A stretch of 64,000 bases of DNA from NCBI RefSeq assembly GCF_002008365.1, contig NZ_MRDL01000036.1, positions 485,676-549,675 on the forward strand, in the 5' to 3' direction. This document shows, in pieces, positions 38,161 through 47,122 of the stretch. This DNA is from Rhizobium leguminosarum bv. viciae USDA 2370 (GTDB taxonomy: Bacteria; Pseudomonadota; Alphaproteobacteria; Rhizobiales; Rhizobiaceae). The stretch's first letter is position 1. Every line of letters begins with the position of its first letter. The notes beneath the pieces were generated by a model, which was not told the origin of the DNA, searched no databases, and worked only from the letters and a program-made list of their open reading frames with translations. Made by a program: the position numbers and the translations under genes.

Positions 38161-38880
38161 GTGATTGAATCCCTGGTGCTCAACCTTGGAAGCCGCGATA
38201 TTTTGTCGGCCGAAGAGGAAAGCCATCTCAGAGCGATCATTGTCAAGGACAGGTATTTTGCTGCCGGGGAGGATCTTGTCTCCGAAGGGAGCAGGCCGGG
38301 TTACAGCACGCTGCTGCTTGATGGTTTTGCGGCGCGCTACAAGGTGATGGCCGATGGCAGTCGCCAGATCACCGCACTGCATGTCGCCGGCGATTTCGTC
38401 GATCTGCACGCTTTCCCGATCAAGAAGATGGATCACGGCATCGTTGCGCTGTCGTCCTGCCATGTCGCCTTCGCCGACCACGGCGATCTCAGGACGATCA
38501 CCGAGCGCATGCCGCACCTGACGCGGTTGCTCTGGCTCGACACGCTGGTCGATGGCGCCATCCACCGCGAGTGGATCGTCGCCATGGGCCGGCGCTCCAA
38601 GCGCGCCCATATCGCCCACCTCGTCTGCGAACTGTTCGTGCGGCTGCAGGTGGTGAAGCGGACGCGGGGCGCAAGCTTCCAGTTTCCGTTGACGCAGATC
38701 GAGATGGCCGACGTGCTCGGCGTTTCCGTCGTCCATCTGAACAAGACGCTGCAGGCGCTGAGGCGCGAGGGCGTGTTCATCTGGGAGAACCGGACGATCA
38801 CCATCGTCGACTGGGAACGCCTGCAGGAAATCGCCGAATTCGATCCCGGCTATCTCAGCATCTCCAGGGAACCGCGCTAG
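38161..38880 (+). CDS. Crp/Fnr-family transcriptional regulator
   Basis: The 239-residue protein from GTG 38161 has an N-terminal cyclic-nucleotide-binding-like domain (ILSAEEESHLRAIIVKDRYF, LVSEGSRPGYSTLLLDGFAA, ITALHVAGDFVDLHAFPIKK) and a C-terminal helix-turn-helix (PLTQIEMADVLGVSVVHLNK, TLQALRREGVFIWENRTITI). Fnr-type cysteines are missing, so it does not bind an Fe-S cluster that way. The start is uncertain: an in-frame TTG at 38071 adds 30 residues. Confidence 0.88.
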   Translation: MIESLVLNLGSRDILSAEEESHLRAIIVKDRYFAAGEDLVSEGSRPGYSTLLLDGFAARYKVMADGSRQITALHVAGDFVDLHAFPIKKMDHGIVALSSCHVAFADHGDLRTITERMPHLTRLLWLDTLVDGAIHREWIVAMGRRSKRAHIAHLVCELFVRLQVVKRTRGASFQFPLTQIEMADVLGVSVVHLNKTLQALRREGVFIWENRTITIVDWERLQEIAEFDPGYLSISREPR

Positions 38881-38958
38881 GGCGTCATGGTTCTTGCATC
38901 TAAACGGGGTTTGCAACATGTTGCCGGTCGATAGTCGTCGACCGGGATCATCCACATC

Positions 38959-39894
38959 ATGAATAATCTTCCAGCGGTCGATCTCAACCTCCTCGTCGCC
39001 TTCGACGCGATCATGGCAGAGCGCAGCGTCACCCGGGCCGGCGCCCGCATCGGCCGCACCCAGCCGGCGATGAGTGCTGCGCTTGCCAGGTTGCGCCAGC
39101 TTTTTCAGGATGAGCTCTTCGTGCGCAGCCCGAGCGGGCTGGAGCCGACACCGCGCGCGCTCGATCTTGCCGAGCCGATCGGAAAATCTCTGCGGCATGC
39201 GCAGGAGGCGCTGGCTTTCAGTGGCGTCTTCGACCCGCGGTCGTCATCGGCTTCGTTCCGGCTCGGTCTCTCCGAACACCCAGCCTTCGTGCTTCTGCCG
39301 AAGCTGCTGGCTGCGATCAGGCAGGCCGCGCCGAATATCAGCATCGATGTCAAGGGTTTCATCGCCCGTGAAAAGGCGGTGGAAATGCTCGATGCTGGCG
39401 AGGTCGATGCGGCGGTCGGCGTGCCGGTTTCCACGTCGCCACGCATCCTTTCCCGGCTGCTTTTCGAGGAGAGCTTCGTTTCGATCGTCCGCGCCGATCA
39501 TCCGGCGGCGGCAAGGGGTCTCGATCTCGATACTTTCGTCGCGCTCGACCACCTGCTCGTATCGCCGGAAGGCGATCGTTATGGCCATGTCGACCGTAAG
39601 CTTTCGGAACTCGGCCTGCGCCGCAGGCTCGGCCTGACGCTGCCGCAGATGTATGCGGCGCCGGCGATCGTCGCCGAGACCGATCTCGTCGCCACGCTGA
39701 TGCGCGGCATCGTCGACGTTTCGGATAGCCGCGCCCAGCTGTCTCTCCATAAGCCGCCGATCGAGCTGCTGCCGGTCTCCTTTGCGCTGTCATGGCATCG
39801 CCGCAACGATTCCCATGTCGGGCAGCAGTGGTTCCGCGAACTGATCGGGTCAGTTGCGGCGAAAAAGCAGGATCGGCTCGGGGAATCGAACTGA
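38959..39894 (+). CDS. LysR-family transcriptional regulator
   Basis: The 311-residue protein has a winged helix (VDLNLLVAFDAIMAERSVTR, IGRTQPAMSAALARLRQLFQ, DELFVRSPSGLEPTPRAL) of the NodD/NahR subgroup and an effector domain. It converges with the oxidoreductase gene at 39922. Its binding targets may be the ester cyclase/oxidoreductase operon and the MFS gene 1.5 kb away, but the usual divergent arrangement is missing. Confidence 0.94.
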   Translation: MNNLPAVDLNLLVAFDAIMAERSVTRAGARIGRTQPAMSAALARLRQLFQDELFVRSPSGLEPTPRALDLAEPIGKSLRHAQEALAFSGVFDPRSSSASFRLGLSEHPAFVLLPKLLAAIRQAAPNISIDVKGFIAREKAVEMLDAGEVDAAVGVPVSTSPRILSRLLFEESFVSIVRADHPAAARGLDLDTFVALDHLLVSPEGDRYGHVDRKLSELGLRRRLGLTLPQMYAAPAIVAETDLVATLMRGIVDVSDSRAQLSLHKPPIELLPVSFALSWHRRNDSHVGQQWFRELIGSVAAKKQDRLGESN

Positions 39895-39921
39895 TCCTGC
39901 TTCTGAAGTCGCCAGCTCGTC

Positions 39922-40848
39922 TTACACCATCAGCAGCGTCTTGCCGCGGGCGCCGCCCCTAGAAAGGGACCGCAAGGCCTCGGCCGTGTCCGCAAGGGCG
40001 AATTCTTGGCCGATAACGCTTTGGAGACGGCCATCTGTGGCAAGTGCCGCCACCGCAGCCAGGCGGCCGGCATCGCTCTGGTGAAAGAGGAATTGCGCAT
40101 CGATGCCGCGCGCCTTCGGCCCTTCGGTGTCGAACGGTGCGGAAAGGCCGATGAGCTTGCCGCCGCGGCGGATGATGCCGAGTGATCGCTCCAGCGTTTC
40201 GCCGCCAATCGTGTCGATCACCAGGTCGAGGCCCGTCGCCAAGGCGGTAAAATCCTGGTTGCGATAGTCGATCACCTTGTCAGCGCCCAGCGAGCGGACG
40301 AGGTCGAGATTGGCCGCGGAGGCTGTTGCCGTCACATGCGCGCCGGCACGCTTTGCGAGCTGAACCGCGAAGCTGCCGACGCCGCCGGCGCCGGCATGGA
40401 TGAGCACCGATTGGCCGGGCTGGACGGCTCCGGCCTCGAACAGCGCCTGCCAGGCGCTGGCCGCAGCCGTCGGCAGGCCGGCAAGGCTTGCGAGCGGCCG
40501 ATCGGCCGACACCGGAACGACCAATCGGGCAGGCACGGCCGCCAGTTCGGCAAAGGCGCCGCCGCTTGCCGGATCGGTGCGCGCGATCACCCTGTCACCC
40601 GGCCTGACGGTGGCGACGAGCGGGCCTGTTGCAACCACCGTTCCGGCGAGATCGGTCCCGAGCGTATAGGGGAAGGCGAGGGGGAAGAAGTCCTTCAGAT
40701 ATCCGGCAAGCAGCTTGTTATCCATTGGATTGAGGGCGGCGGCCTCGACACGGATGAGCACGTCGTCAAGGCCGGGTACCGGCTCGGGCACGTCCTCGAT
40801 CCGGATATCGTCTATCGCGCCATAGGCATGGATGCGGGCGGCCTTCAT
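39922..40848 (-). CDS. NADP-dependent zinc-type oxidoreductase (quinone oxidoreductase-like)
   Basis: The 308-residue medium-chain dehydrogenase MKAARIHAYGAIDDIRIEDV has GTDLAGTVVATGP, GDRVIARTDPASGGAFAELA and the Rossmann segment SVLIHAGAGGVGSFAVQLAK. Structural-zinc cysteines are absent, so it belongs to the zinc-independent quinone reductase group. ATG 40848 overlaps the stop of the ester cyclase gene (TGATG), showing translational coupling and a shared substrate pathway. Confidence 0.93.
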   Translation of the reverse strand: MKAARIHAYGAIDDIRIEDVPEPVPGLDDVLIRVEAAALNPMDNKLLAGYLKDFFPLAFPYTLGTDLAGTVVATGPLVATVRPGDRVIARTDPASGGAFAELAAVPARLVVPVSADRPLASLAGLPTAAASAWQALFEAGAVQPGQSVLIHAGAGGVGSFAVQLAKRAGAHVTATASAANLDLVRSLGADKVIDYRNQDFTALATGLDLVIDTIGGETLERSLGIIRRGGKLIGLSAPFDTEGPKARGIDAQFLFHQSDAGRLAAVAALATDGRLQSVIGQEFALADTAEALRSLSRGGARGKTLLMV

Positions 40849-41315
40849 CACGCGCTCTTCGGATGAAGGGACGTCGTCTTTGGCGGCCAGGCGCCGAGCT
40901 GGTGCAGCATGCCGAACCAGTCCTCGAGATGCCAGGTGTGAGAGATCATGTCGCCTTCGAAGCGGTGGAATTCATGGAGCGCGATCTCGATTCGGCGGTT
41001 CGTCGCCGGAATGCCGAAGAGCGCGCCGCGTTGGGTGCCGACGATACGGGCGCGAACGCCGGCGCGGTCGTTGAAGCCGATCACTTCGTCGACCACGATC
41101 TCCACATCCGGCAGGGATTCGATAAAGCCGAGGATGATCGGCTTCAGCCCGGCTGGGCCGGGACCCTGGCCGGGGGCGAGCGGAATATCCTGCCAGCCTG
41201 ATGTGACGGCCTCATCGAGAAGATCGGGATTTTTGCGCGTGAAGGCGCCGTAGAAGGTTTCAAGCGTTGCGTGCTGCTCTGCGGTCAGCGTACTTGCCGT
41301 GGTGTCGATGGTCAT
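40848..41315 (-). CDS. SnoaL-like ester cyclase / NTF2-fold protein
   Basis: The 155-residue protein carries a SnoaL-type fold: ATLETFYGAFTRKNPDLLDE, DIPLAPGQGPGPAGLKPIIL, EIALHEFHRFEGDMISHTWH and LEDWFGMLHQLGAWP. The family includes polyketide cyclases and many uncharacterised enzymes. It heads a two-gene operon with the oxidoreductase at 39922 and is divergent from the MFS transporter, suggesting a small detoxification or modification module. Confidence 0.88.
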   Translation of the reverse strand: MTIDTTASTLTAEQHATLETFYGAFTRKNPDLLDEAVTSGWQDIPLAPGQGPGPAGLKPIILGFIESLPDVEIVVDEVIGFNDRAGVRARIVGTQRGALFGIPATNRRIEIALHEFHRFEGDMISHTWHLEDWFGMLHQLGAWPPKTTSLHPKSA

Positions 41316-41554
41316 CGAAAGCCTCTTGGTTTGGTAACAGCAATGAGGCTACGGCCAGCCGCTCCATATCGGAAATTGATACTCGATATATCGTCCCATC
41401 CATATTTTGTATGAGTAAAGGCCCGGGCCTAACGCAATCCGGTGAGCGCAGCTCATTCCGATTGACAAGCCATCCATTCGAGCAGAACACCGTTCCGGCA
41501 TTCAAAAACTCTATAAAGGCTGGCGGACCCGCGCTGCCGGCCGGTGACATCGCA

Positions 41555-42775
41555 ATGGACATATCCCAAGGACCGGGGAGCGTTCTTCGCCACCCCGGCT
41601 ATCTGAACTTCGCTGCCTCCCGCGTTTTTTCCTCGCTCTCCTTCCAGTCCATTGGCATTGCCATGGGATGGATGATCTACGATCAGACGCACAGCGCCTT
41701 TGCGCTCGGCCTCGTCGGCTTCTGCCAGTTCCTGCCGATGGCGGTGCTGACCTTCGTCGTCGGTCATGTCGCCGACCGGTTCGACCGGCGGCGCATCGGG
41801 CTTGTCTGCCAGTTGATCGAGGCGGTGACGGCCCTGGTGCTGGCGATCGCCACCTGGCAGCAATGGCTGACGCCGGCCGGCATCCTTGCCGCCGTCACGG
41901 TGCTCGGCGCCGTCGTCGCCTTCGAGCGCCCGACCATGGCGGCGCTGCTGCCGAACATCGTGCCGGCCTCGATGCTGCAGAAGGCGGTCGCAACCTCGAC
42001 CTCGATGATGCAGACGGCGCTGATCGTCGGCCCATCGCTCGGCGGCCTGCTTTATGGCCTCCATCCCGTCGCGCCCTTTGCTATAGCGGCGCTGCTTTTT
42101 GCCGTTGCGAGTTTCAACGTCATCTCGATCCGGATGCAATGGAGCCCTGCCAAGCGCGAGCCGGTGACACTAGCCTCGGTCTTTGCCGGCGTCTCCTTCA
42201 TCCGAAGCCGGCCGGTGATGCTTGGCACGATCTCGCTCGATCTCTTCGCGGTGCTGCTCGGCGGCGCGACCGCGCTGCTGCCGATGTTTGCCCGCGATAT
42301 CCTGCATGCCGGTCCGTGGGGGCTCGGCCTGCTGCGCGCGGCGCCGGCGGTCGGCGCGCTCGCCATGTCGATCGTGCTTGCCCGCCGGCCGCTCGAGAGC
42401 AATGTCGGGCGCAAGATGCTTGCCGCCGTCGCCGTGTTCGGCGTCGCCACCATCGTCTTCTCGCTCTCCACCAATATCGCGCTTTCCGTCGTAGCGCTGC
42501 TCGTCGTCGGCGCGTCCGACACGGTGAGCGTCGTCGTGCGCAGCTCGCTGGTGCAGCTTTTGACGCCGGACGAAATGCGTGGCCGCGTCAGTGCCGTCAA
42601 CTCGCTGTTCATCGGCACCTCCAACCAGCTCGGGGAATTCGAATCCGGCATGATGGCAGCAGCCCTCGGGCCTGTCGCCACCGGCGTTGTCGGCGGGCTC
42701 GGCACGATCGTCGTCGTGCTCCTGTGGATGCGGCTCTTCCCCGATCTCACCAAGGTCAAGACGCTGCAGGGCTAG
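41555..42775 (+). CDS. MFS transporter (EntS/MFS_3-like exporter)
   Basis: The product has about 406 residues with 11-12 membrane helices. The start MDISQGPGSVLRHPGYLNFA fits exporters of this group; the upstream part of the open frame (41267-41554) overlaps the divergent promoter region. Motifs include VVGHVADRFDRRRIGLVCQL, VVAFERPTMAALLPNIVP and LTPDEMRGRVSAVNSLFIGT, typical of the enterobactin-exporter-like family. The substrate is unknown. Confidence 0.88.
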   Translation: MDISQGPGSVLRHPGYLNFAASRVFSSLSFQSIGIAMGWMIYDQTHSAFALGLVGFCQFLPMAVLTFVVGHVADRFDRRRIGLVCQLIEAVTALVLAIATWQQWLTPAGILAAVTVLGAVVAFERPTMAALLPNIVPASMLQKAVATSTSMMQTALIVGPSLGGLLYGLHPVAPFAIAALLFAVASFNVISIRMQWSPAKREPVTLASVFAGVSFIRSRPVMLGTISLDLFAVLLGGATALLPMFARDILHAGPWGLGLLRAAPAVGALAMSIVLARRPLESNVGRKMLAAVAVFGVATIVFSLSTNIALSVVALLVVGASDTVSVVVRSSLVQLLTPDEMRGRVSAVNSLFIGTSNQLGEFESGMMAAALGPVATGVVGGLGTIVVVLLWMRLFPDLTKVKTLQG

Positions 42776-42849
42776 AGCATGCATGACGCGTTGAAAGCGG
42801 CGACCGCTCCCGTTAGGTTCGCCCCAAATATCATTCGGCGGAGCCGCGC

Positions 42850-43446
42850 GTGACGACAAATTTCCTATCCTGTGTCCTGGCGGCAGTTTTCACGTCGGTG
42901 CCGGCTATGGCGCTGGCCGAGTGGCAGGCGGTCGAAGAGGTGCGGCCTTATTCGATATCAGGCAAAACGGGCGCTGAGCTCTATGAATCGATTGGGGCGC
43001 GAGGGCCTGAAGCCGGTGCGGGCAGGGTGATCGCGCATACGACGTTCAAGTTGACCTGGACCCGGAAATACGAACCGCAGGGAAACGCCTGCGTGATCAC
43101 GACCAACCGGCCGAAGCTGATCATCACCTACACGCTGCCGAAGCCGGCGGCCGAGCTGCCGGCCGCCGTCAAGAGCAGCTGGCAGGCCTTCATATCAGGC
43201 GTGCAGGCCCATGAGCGGGTGCATGGCGAGACCATCAAGGAGATGGTCAAGGAAATCGAGGCGACGAGCATCGGCCTCACCGTCGCCGACGATCCCGATT
43301 GCAAGAAGATCCGGATCGAACTGACCCGCCGCCTCGGCGAGATTTCCGGCAGGCAGCGCCAGCGCGGCCGTGACTTCGACAAGATCGAAATGGGTGACGG
43401 CGGCAATATCCAGCAGCTCATCCTCAAGCTGGTGAACGGGCCCTGA
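42850..43446 (+). CDS. Secreted DUF922 protein (putative metalloprotease fold)
   Basis: The 198-residue protein has a signal peptide (FLSCVLAAVFTSVPAMALA) and the DUF922 domain: VRPYSISGKTGAELYESIGA, FKLTWTRKY and WQAFISGVQAHERVHGETIK. HERVHGE resembles a zinc-protease HExxH motif with an altered fourth position, so hydrolytic activity is possible but unproven. GTG 42850 is the start. It is expected in the periplasm. Confidence 0.87.
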   Translation: MTTNFLSCVLAAVFTSVPAMALAEWQAVEEVRPYSISGKTGAELYESIGARGPEAGAGRVIAHTTFKLTWTRKYEPQGNACVITTNRPKLIITYTLPKPAAELPAAVKSSWQAFISGVQAHERVHGETIKEMVKEIEATSIGLTVADDPDCKKIRIELTRRLGEISGRQRQRGRDFDKIEMGDGGNIQQLILKLVNGP

Positions 43447-43537
43447 TTGCCCGTCGCTGCCGCGCGCTTTATCCCTGGACCTGTCCGGCCAGCCTCCTAT
43501 CTCTCCCGCTAACGAGGGCAGGTGGAGGAGAAGCGCA

Positions 43538-43891
43538 ATGTCCTATGTCGACGGTTTCATCGTGGCGGTGCCGAAGGAGAATGTCGATGCTTACAAAGAA
43601 TTCTCGACCTTCGCCGGCTCGATCTGGAAGGAATATGGCGCGCTCGAATATGTCGAATGCATCGGCGACGACGTGCCCTATGGCGAGCTGACCTCCTTTC
43701 CCCGCGCCGTGCAGGCCAAGGAGGACGAGGTGGTGGTGTTTTCCTGGATCGTCTACCGGTCCCGGCAGGAGCGTGACGATATCAATGCCAAGGTGATGGA
43801 CGATCCGAGGCTCAAGGGCGACCAATGGCAGATGCCGTTCGACGGCAAGCGGATGATCTATGGCGGCTTCGAGATGATGCTCAAGCTCTGA
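43538..43891 (+). CDS. DUF1428 family protein
   Basis: The 117-residue protein MSYVDGFIVAVPKENVDAYK covers the whole family, with WKEYGALEYVECIGDDVPYG, FSWIVYRSRQERDDINAKVM and PFDGKRMIYGGFEMML. It is a dimeric alpha-beta barrel fold related to YciI/ABM proteins; function unknown. GTGGAGGAG (43521-43529) provides the ribosome site for ATG 43538. Confidence 0.95.
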   Translation: MSYVDGFIVAVPKENVDAYKEFSTFAGSIWKEYGALEYVECIGDDVPYGELTSFPRAVQAKEDEVVVFSWIVYRSRQERDDINAKVMDDPRLKGDQWQMPFDGKRMIYGGFEMMLKL

Positions 43892-43996
43892 TGCCGCCTT
43901 GCCAGGGCGCGTGTAGACTTGCGTGAGGCAAGCATTGACTTGGCCGTCACGGCGCGCCAACTCCCGGGAGATGTCATTCCAAGACGGGAGAGCGCC

Positions 43997-44419
43997 TTGC
44001 CTCAGACGATCCTCACCTTGTCCACACGCGGACAGGGCCTTTACGAATTCACCGACCAGGCGAGCGCTTTCGTCAACGCGTCGGGGCGGGAGGAGGGGCT
44101 TCTCACTGTCTTTGTGCGCCACACTTCCTGTTCGCTGCTGATCCAGGAAAATGCCGATCCCGACGTGCGCACCGATCTTCTCTCCTTCTTCCGCCGCCTC
44201 GTGCCGCCGGCCTCCGATCCCTCGATGGGCTGGGTCGTGCATCGGGCCGAGGGGCCGGACGACATGCCGGCGCATATCAAGGCGGCGCTGACGCAGGTCT
44301 CGATCGGCATTCCCGTCGCCAGGGGGCGGCTGATGCTTGGCACCTGGCAGGGTATCTATCTCTACGAACATCGCGACCGGCCGCACCGGCGCGAAATCGT
44401 GCTGCATCTTAGCAGCTGA
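43997..44419 (+). CDS. YjbQ-family protein (UPF0047)
   Basis: The 140-residue protein LPQTILTLSTRGQGLYEFTD has the family signature blocks LLTVFVRHTSCSLLIQENAD, PDVRTDLLSFFRRLVPP and LMLGTWQGIYLYEHRDRPHR. Some members have weak thiamin phosphate synthase activity. A GGGAG site at 43987 favours TTG 43997 as start over the longer frame from 43919. Confidence 0.9.
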   Translation: MPQTILTLSTRGQGLYEFTDQASAFVNASGREEGLLTVFVRHTSCSLLIQENADPDVRTDLLSFFRRLVPPASDPSMGWVVHRAEGPDDMPAHIKAALTQVSIGIPVARGRLMLGTWQGIYLYEHRDRPHRREIVLHLSS

Positions 44420-44442
44420 AACCGGATTCATTCTTGTGAATG

Positions 44443-44478
44443 CAAACTGAATGCCCGGTTCGAACACCGTTCAGTTTG
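44443..44478. repeat. Inverted repeat upstream of the first secreted paralogue
   Basis: CAAACTGAA and TTCAGTTTG are perfect 9-bp inverted arms separated by 18 bp, about 70 bp before ATG 44546. It may be an operator or the 3' hairpin of the YjbQ transcript; no T-run follows. Confidence 0.5.
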
Positions 44479-44545
44479 CGGCGGTTACTGTCGAGACAAT
44501 CCCTGAAGGGAGAGCTTAGGTAATACCAATCGACGGAGACACCCC

Positions 44546-44851
44546 ATGACGCATTTCCTGACCAAGGCTTCGCTTGCCGCTTTGCTCGCCCTCTGCACCA
44601 TTCCGGCCACAGTTTCCACGGCCGCCGCCGCAGGGCCGCAGACGAGCTTTATCGTCGAGGCGCAATACCATCGTCCGATACGCGGCTGCTCGCCGATGCA
44701 TGCGGTGCGCAAGGCGCGTGATTTCGGCCTGCGGGACGCCCACATCACCCGCATGTCACCGCGGGTCGTTGTCGTCGCGGGGCGCGAACGCCGCGGCTGG
44801 GACAGGATTACCTTCGCGAATGTCCGCGGCTGCCCGCTGATCCGGCGCTGA
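44546..44851 (+). CDS. Small secreted protein, paralogue 1
   Basis: The 101-residue protein has a signal peptide (MTHFLTKASLAALLALCTIP ending near TAAAA) and a ~60-residue mature domain with two cysteines: RGCSPMHAVRKARDFGLRDA, HITRMSPRVVVVAGRERRGW and ITFANVRGCPLIRR. The two cysteines likely form a disulphide. The same domain recurs in the next gene. The family is rhizobial and uncharacterised. Confidence 0.85.
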   Translation: MTHFLTKASLAALLALCTIPATVSTAAAAGPQTSFIVEAQYHRPIRGCSPMHAVRKARDFGLRDAHITRMSPRVVVVAGRERRGWDRITFANVRGCPLIRR

Positions 44852-45028
44852 GGACTCCGCGGCAAGCGCCCATGTGGTGCTTGCCGCCCCGTTTTTGCCT
44901 TGACGCTGACACTTTCAGCCGTCTCTTCTCTGACCTGTATGAGTGATTCCCAAATGACGCTTCGGCGTAATGCGGACGAATGGGGAGGGCGGCTTGACCG
45001 GCCCGACTTTCAAACGAAAGGTTTTTCG

Positions 45029-45388
45029 ATGATGCAGTTTCTGGCAAAGGCGGGTCTTGCCGTCATGCTGACAGCCGGTACCCTGGCCGGCACGGTGGCG
45101 CCTGCCGCCGCCCAGTTGAATATCATTATTGGCGAGCCGGACCGGGGTCCGCCGCAGGACTATCGCCGTCCGCCTCCGGGTTATGACCGTCCGCCTCCGG
45201 GCTATGGCCGCCCGTCGCGCGGCTGCAATCCGCAGCTCGCCGAAAACCTCGCTCGCGATTACGGCTTCCGCCGCGCCCGCGTCGTCGACATCACGCCGCG
45301 CCGCGTGATCGTCCAGGGTTGGACCCGTCGCGGCCCCGATGAGATGAGCTTCGGCAATGTGCGCGGTTGCCCCGCTCTGCGCCGCTGA
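45029..45388 (+). CDS. Small secreted protein with proline-rich spacer, paralogue 2
   Basis: The 119-residue protein has a signal peptide (MMQFLAKAGLAVMLTAGTLA), then a Pro/Tyr/Arg/Gly spacer with three PPPGY-like repeats (RPPPGYDRPPPGYGRPSRG), then the same domain as the preceding gene: RGCNPQLAENLARDYGFRRA, VVDITPRRVIVQGWTRRG and MSFGNVRGCPALRR. The pair arose by tandem duplication with spacer gain. AAAGG precedes ATG 45029. Confidence 0.85.
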   Translation: MMQFLAKAGLAVMLTAGTLAGTVAPAAAQLNIIIGEPDRGPPQDYRRPPPGYDRPPPGYGRPSRGCNPQLAENLARDYGFRRARVVDITPRRVIVQGWTRRGPDEMSFGNVRGCPALRR

Positions 45389-45432
45389 TATCAAGGTCGA
45401 ATACCGCCTCGTCTCCCCGATGCGGCGGCCAC

Positions 45433-45474
45433 AACCGCCTTTGCCAGTCTCCCCGGATCGGCAAGGGCGGTTTT
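45433..45474 (+). terminator. Rho-independent terminator of the secreted-paralogue genes
   Basis: AACCGCCTTTGCC / GGCAAGGGCGGTT form a 13-bp stem with one G-T pair and a 14-nt loop, followed by TTTTCTTT. Confidence 0.85.
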
Positions 45475-45560
45475 CTTTGTGCGCTCAGTTTGACTGCGCT
45501 CTTTCCTCCGGCATCATCTTGGGTCTTGTGCCACGGCTGTCCGGTTGGTGCCAATGGCTG

Positions 45561-45597
45561 CCCCTCATCCGGCTGGTGGCGGCAGCCGGATGAGGGG
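45561..45597. repeat. Perfect 15-bp palindromic repeat (RIME-like fragment)
   Basis: CCCCTCATCCGGCTG and its exact complement flank a 7-nt loop. The CCCCTCATCC wording matches the larger element at 26141-26345. Confidence 0.65.
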
Positions 45598-45673
45598 CTG
45601 GTGTCGCCGATCTCCAGAGCCGAGATGTCGCGTGTCTCAATCAGCAGGAAGTCGGTAGACTTTGACAGCAGTT

Positions 45674-45710
45674 TGAGCGCCGTGCGCCTGAAAAGACGCG
45701 CGGCGCTTTC
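45674..45710. repeat. Mosaic repeat module B, copy 4
   Basis: GAGCGCCGTGCGCCTGAAAA followed by GACGCGCGGCGCT, just beyond the 3' end of the SIMPL gene. Same palindrome as at 24.9, 27.9, 31.9 and 58.0 kb. Confidence 0.7.
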
Positions 45711-45713
45711 ATT

Positions 45714-46454
45714 TTACTGCTCGATGGCGAAGGTCACGGTGACGCTGACATTGTAATTGTTCTCGCCGCTCTGGACGGGAACGGCAGCGTCGGAGGCCTC
45801 CTTCATCATCGTAGCGCGATAGACCGGCTGCGGCATTGCGCGAGGCACATTCTCGTTGATCTCGATGATGCGGCCGAGCTTAACGCCGGCGGCTTCGCTC
45901 AGCGTCTTCGCCTTTTTGACGGCTTCGGCGACGGCATCCTTGCGCGCCTCTTCGATGGCGGCATCCGGCTTGTCATTGGTGAACTGGATGTCGCCGCCCT
46001 GGTTGATGCCGAGGCTGACGGACTGGTCGATCACCGCGCCGAGCTTGGCGAGATCGCGCAGCCGGACGGTGACCGAATTGATGGTCTGGTAGCCGATCAG
46101 CTGCGGCTGCTGCTGCTGGCCGTCGACCGGCTGCGGATAATTGTATTGCGGCTGGATGGAAAAGCCGGAGGTCTGGAGGTCGCGCTCGGCGATGCCGCCG
46201 CTCTTCAGCGCGGCAAGCACGTCGTTCATCGCCTTGTTGTTCTCGTCGAGCGCTTCGCGGGCGGTTTTCGCCTGTTTGACGACGGCGAAATTGACGATGG
46301 CCATATCGGGAGCGACGGACGATTCGCCATCGCCGGTCACCGAAATCACCGGCTCGCGCGGCTTCATCTCCTGCGCGAAGGCAGGCGCTGCGGCGGCCAG
46401 CGGCAGCGCCAAAAGGGCGGTCATCAGGACTGTTCTGGTATAGATCGGCGCCAT
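45714..46454 (-). CDS. SIMPL-domain (DUF541) periplasmic protein
   Basis: The 246-residue protein has a signal peptide (TVLMTALLALPLAAAAPAFA) and a full SIMPL domain: ISVTGDGESSVAPDMAIVNF, SGFSIQPQYNYPQP, VTVRLRDLAKLGAVIDQSV and AEAVKKAKTLSEAAGVKLGR. The family includes E. coli YggE, linked to oxidative stress protection, and BP26 antigens of Brucella. A Gln-rich insert (DGQQQQPQ) is present. AAGGAATG serves ATG 46454. Confidence 0.93.
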   Translation of the reverse strand: MAPIYTRTVLMTALLALPLAAAAPAFAQEMKPREPVISVTGDGESSVAPDMAIVNFAVVKQAKTAREALDENNKAMNDVLAALKSGGIAERDLQTSGFSIQPQYNYPQPVDGQQQQPQLIGYQTINSVTVRLRDLAKLGAVIDQSVSLGINQGGDIQFTNDKPDAAIEEARKDAVAEAVKKAKTLSEAAGVKLGRIIEINENVPRAMPQPVYRATMMKEASDAAVPVQSGENNYNVSVTVTFAIEQ

Positions 46455-46651
46455 GTTTTCATTCCTTGGTTGTCGTTTCCCGGAAGAGCTTTCTGTCGGT
46501 TGATTGTGAAGCTATTACGGCGGAAAAGACAGGCGCATGTGTAGCGAGAAAAAAATGTCAGGGATGCCTGTATCGGAGCCTGAACCTGCAGGACGTCCGC
46601 CAACTCTTAAGAGCCGAAACGGCTGGACCGGAACCGACGGCTCGCTATCAT

Positions 46652-47098
46652 ATGGCGACCATCGACGACGAGGAAGCAATGTTCGAAACGCTCGATCCCG
46701 TCCCGTCCGAGATCGCCACCGCGATATCAGACGGCCTGAACGCCTTCAACGAGGGCGCTAAGATCAGACGCGAGGCTTTTGCCGTCGTTTGGCGAGAGAA
46801 CGGAGGGCTCATCGCCGGAATAACGGCGTCCGTTTCCTTCTCGGTTCTTTTCATCGGTAATCTGTGGGTCGCAAAATCGCTGCGGCTGGGCGGCATCGGC
46901 ACGAAATTGATGGCGGCGGCCGAAGAAGAAGGGCGTCGCCGCGCCGCGGTCGCCGCCTGCGTCGACACGCTCTCGACCCAGGCCCCGGATTTTTACCCGA
47001 AGCTCGGATATGTCGAATTCGGCAGGATCAGCGGGCATGCGGGAGGCCGGCCCGTTGACCGGATCTGGTTCCGCAAGGAATTTTCCGCCGTGGCTTGA
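46652..47098 (+). CDS. GNAT-family N-acetyltransferase
   Basis: The product has about 148 residues (MATIDDEEAMFETLDPVPSE). The acetyl-CoA-binding region is LWVAKSLRLGGIGTKLMAAA with EEEGRRRAAVAACVDTLSTQ and DFYPKLGYVEFGRI, normal for GNAT enzymes. GAGGAAG lies just before an internal ATG at 46679, which could be the true start; the open frame extends to 46466 without family similarity. Substrate unknown. Confidence 0.85.
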   Translation: MATIDDEEAMFETLDPVPSEIATAISDGLNAFNEGAKIRREAFAVVWRENGGLIAGITASVSFSVLFIGNLWVAKSLRLGGIGTKLMAAAEEEGRRRAAVAACVDTLSTQAPDFYPKLGYVEFGRISGHAGGRPVDRIWFRKEFSAVA

Positions 47099-47122
47099 TC
47101 ATGACCGCCGGCTGTGGCCGCC

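Noticed and set aside
41267..41554. Extended N-terminus of the MFS transporter
   Set aside because: The extra ~96 residues are not hydrophobic, are unlike the family and cover the divergent promoter region.
42850..43446. DUF922 protein as a proven zinc protease
   Set aside because: HERVHGE keeps the histidines but the wider active-site context could not be confirmed; left as a possible fold.
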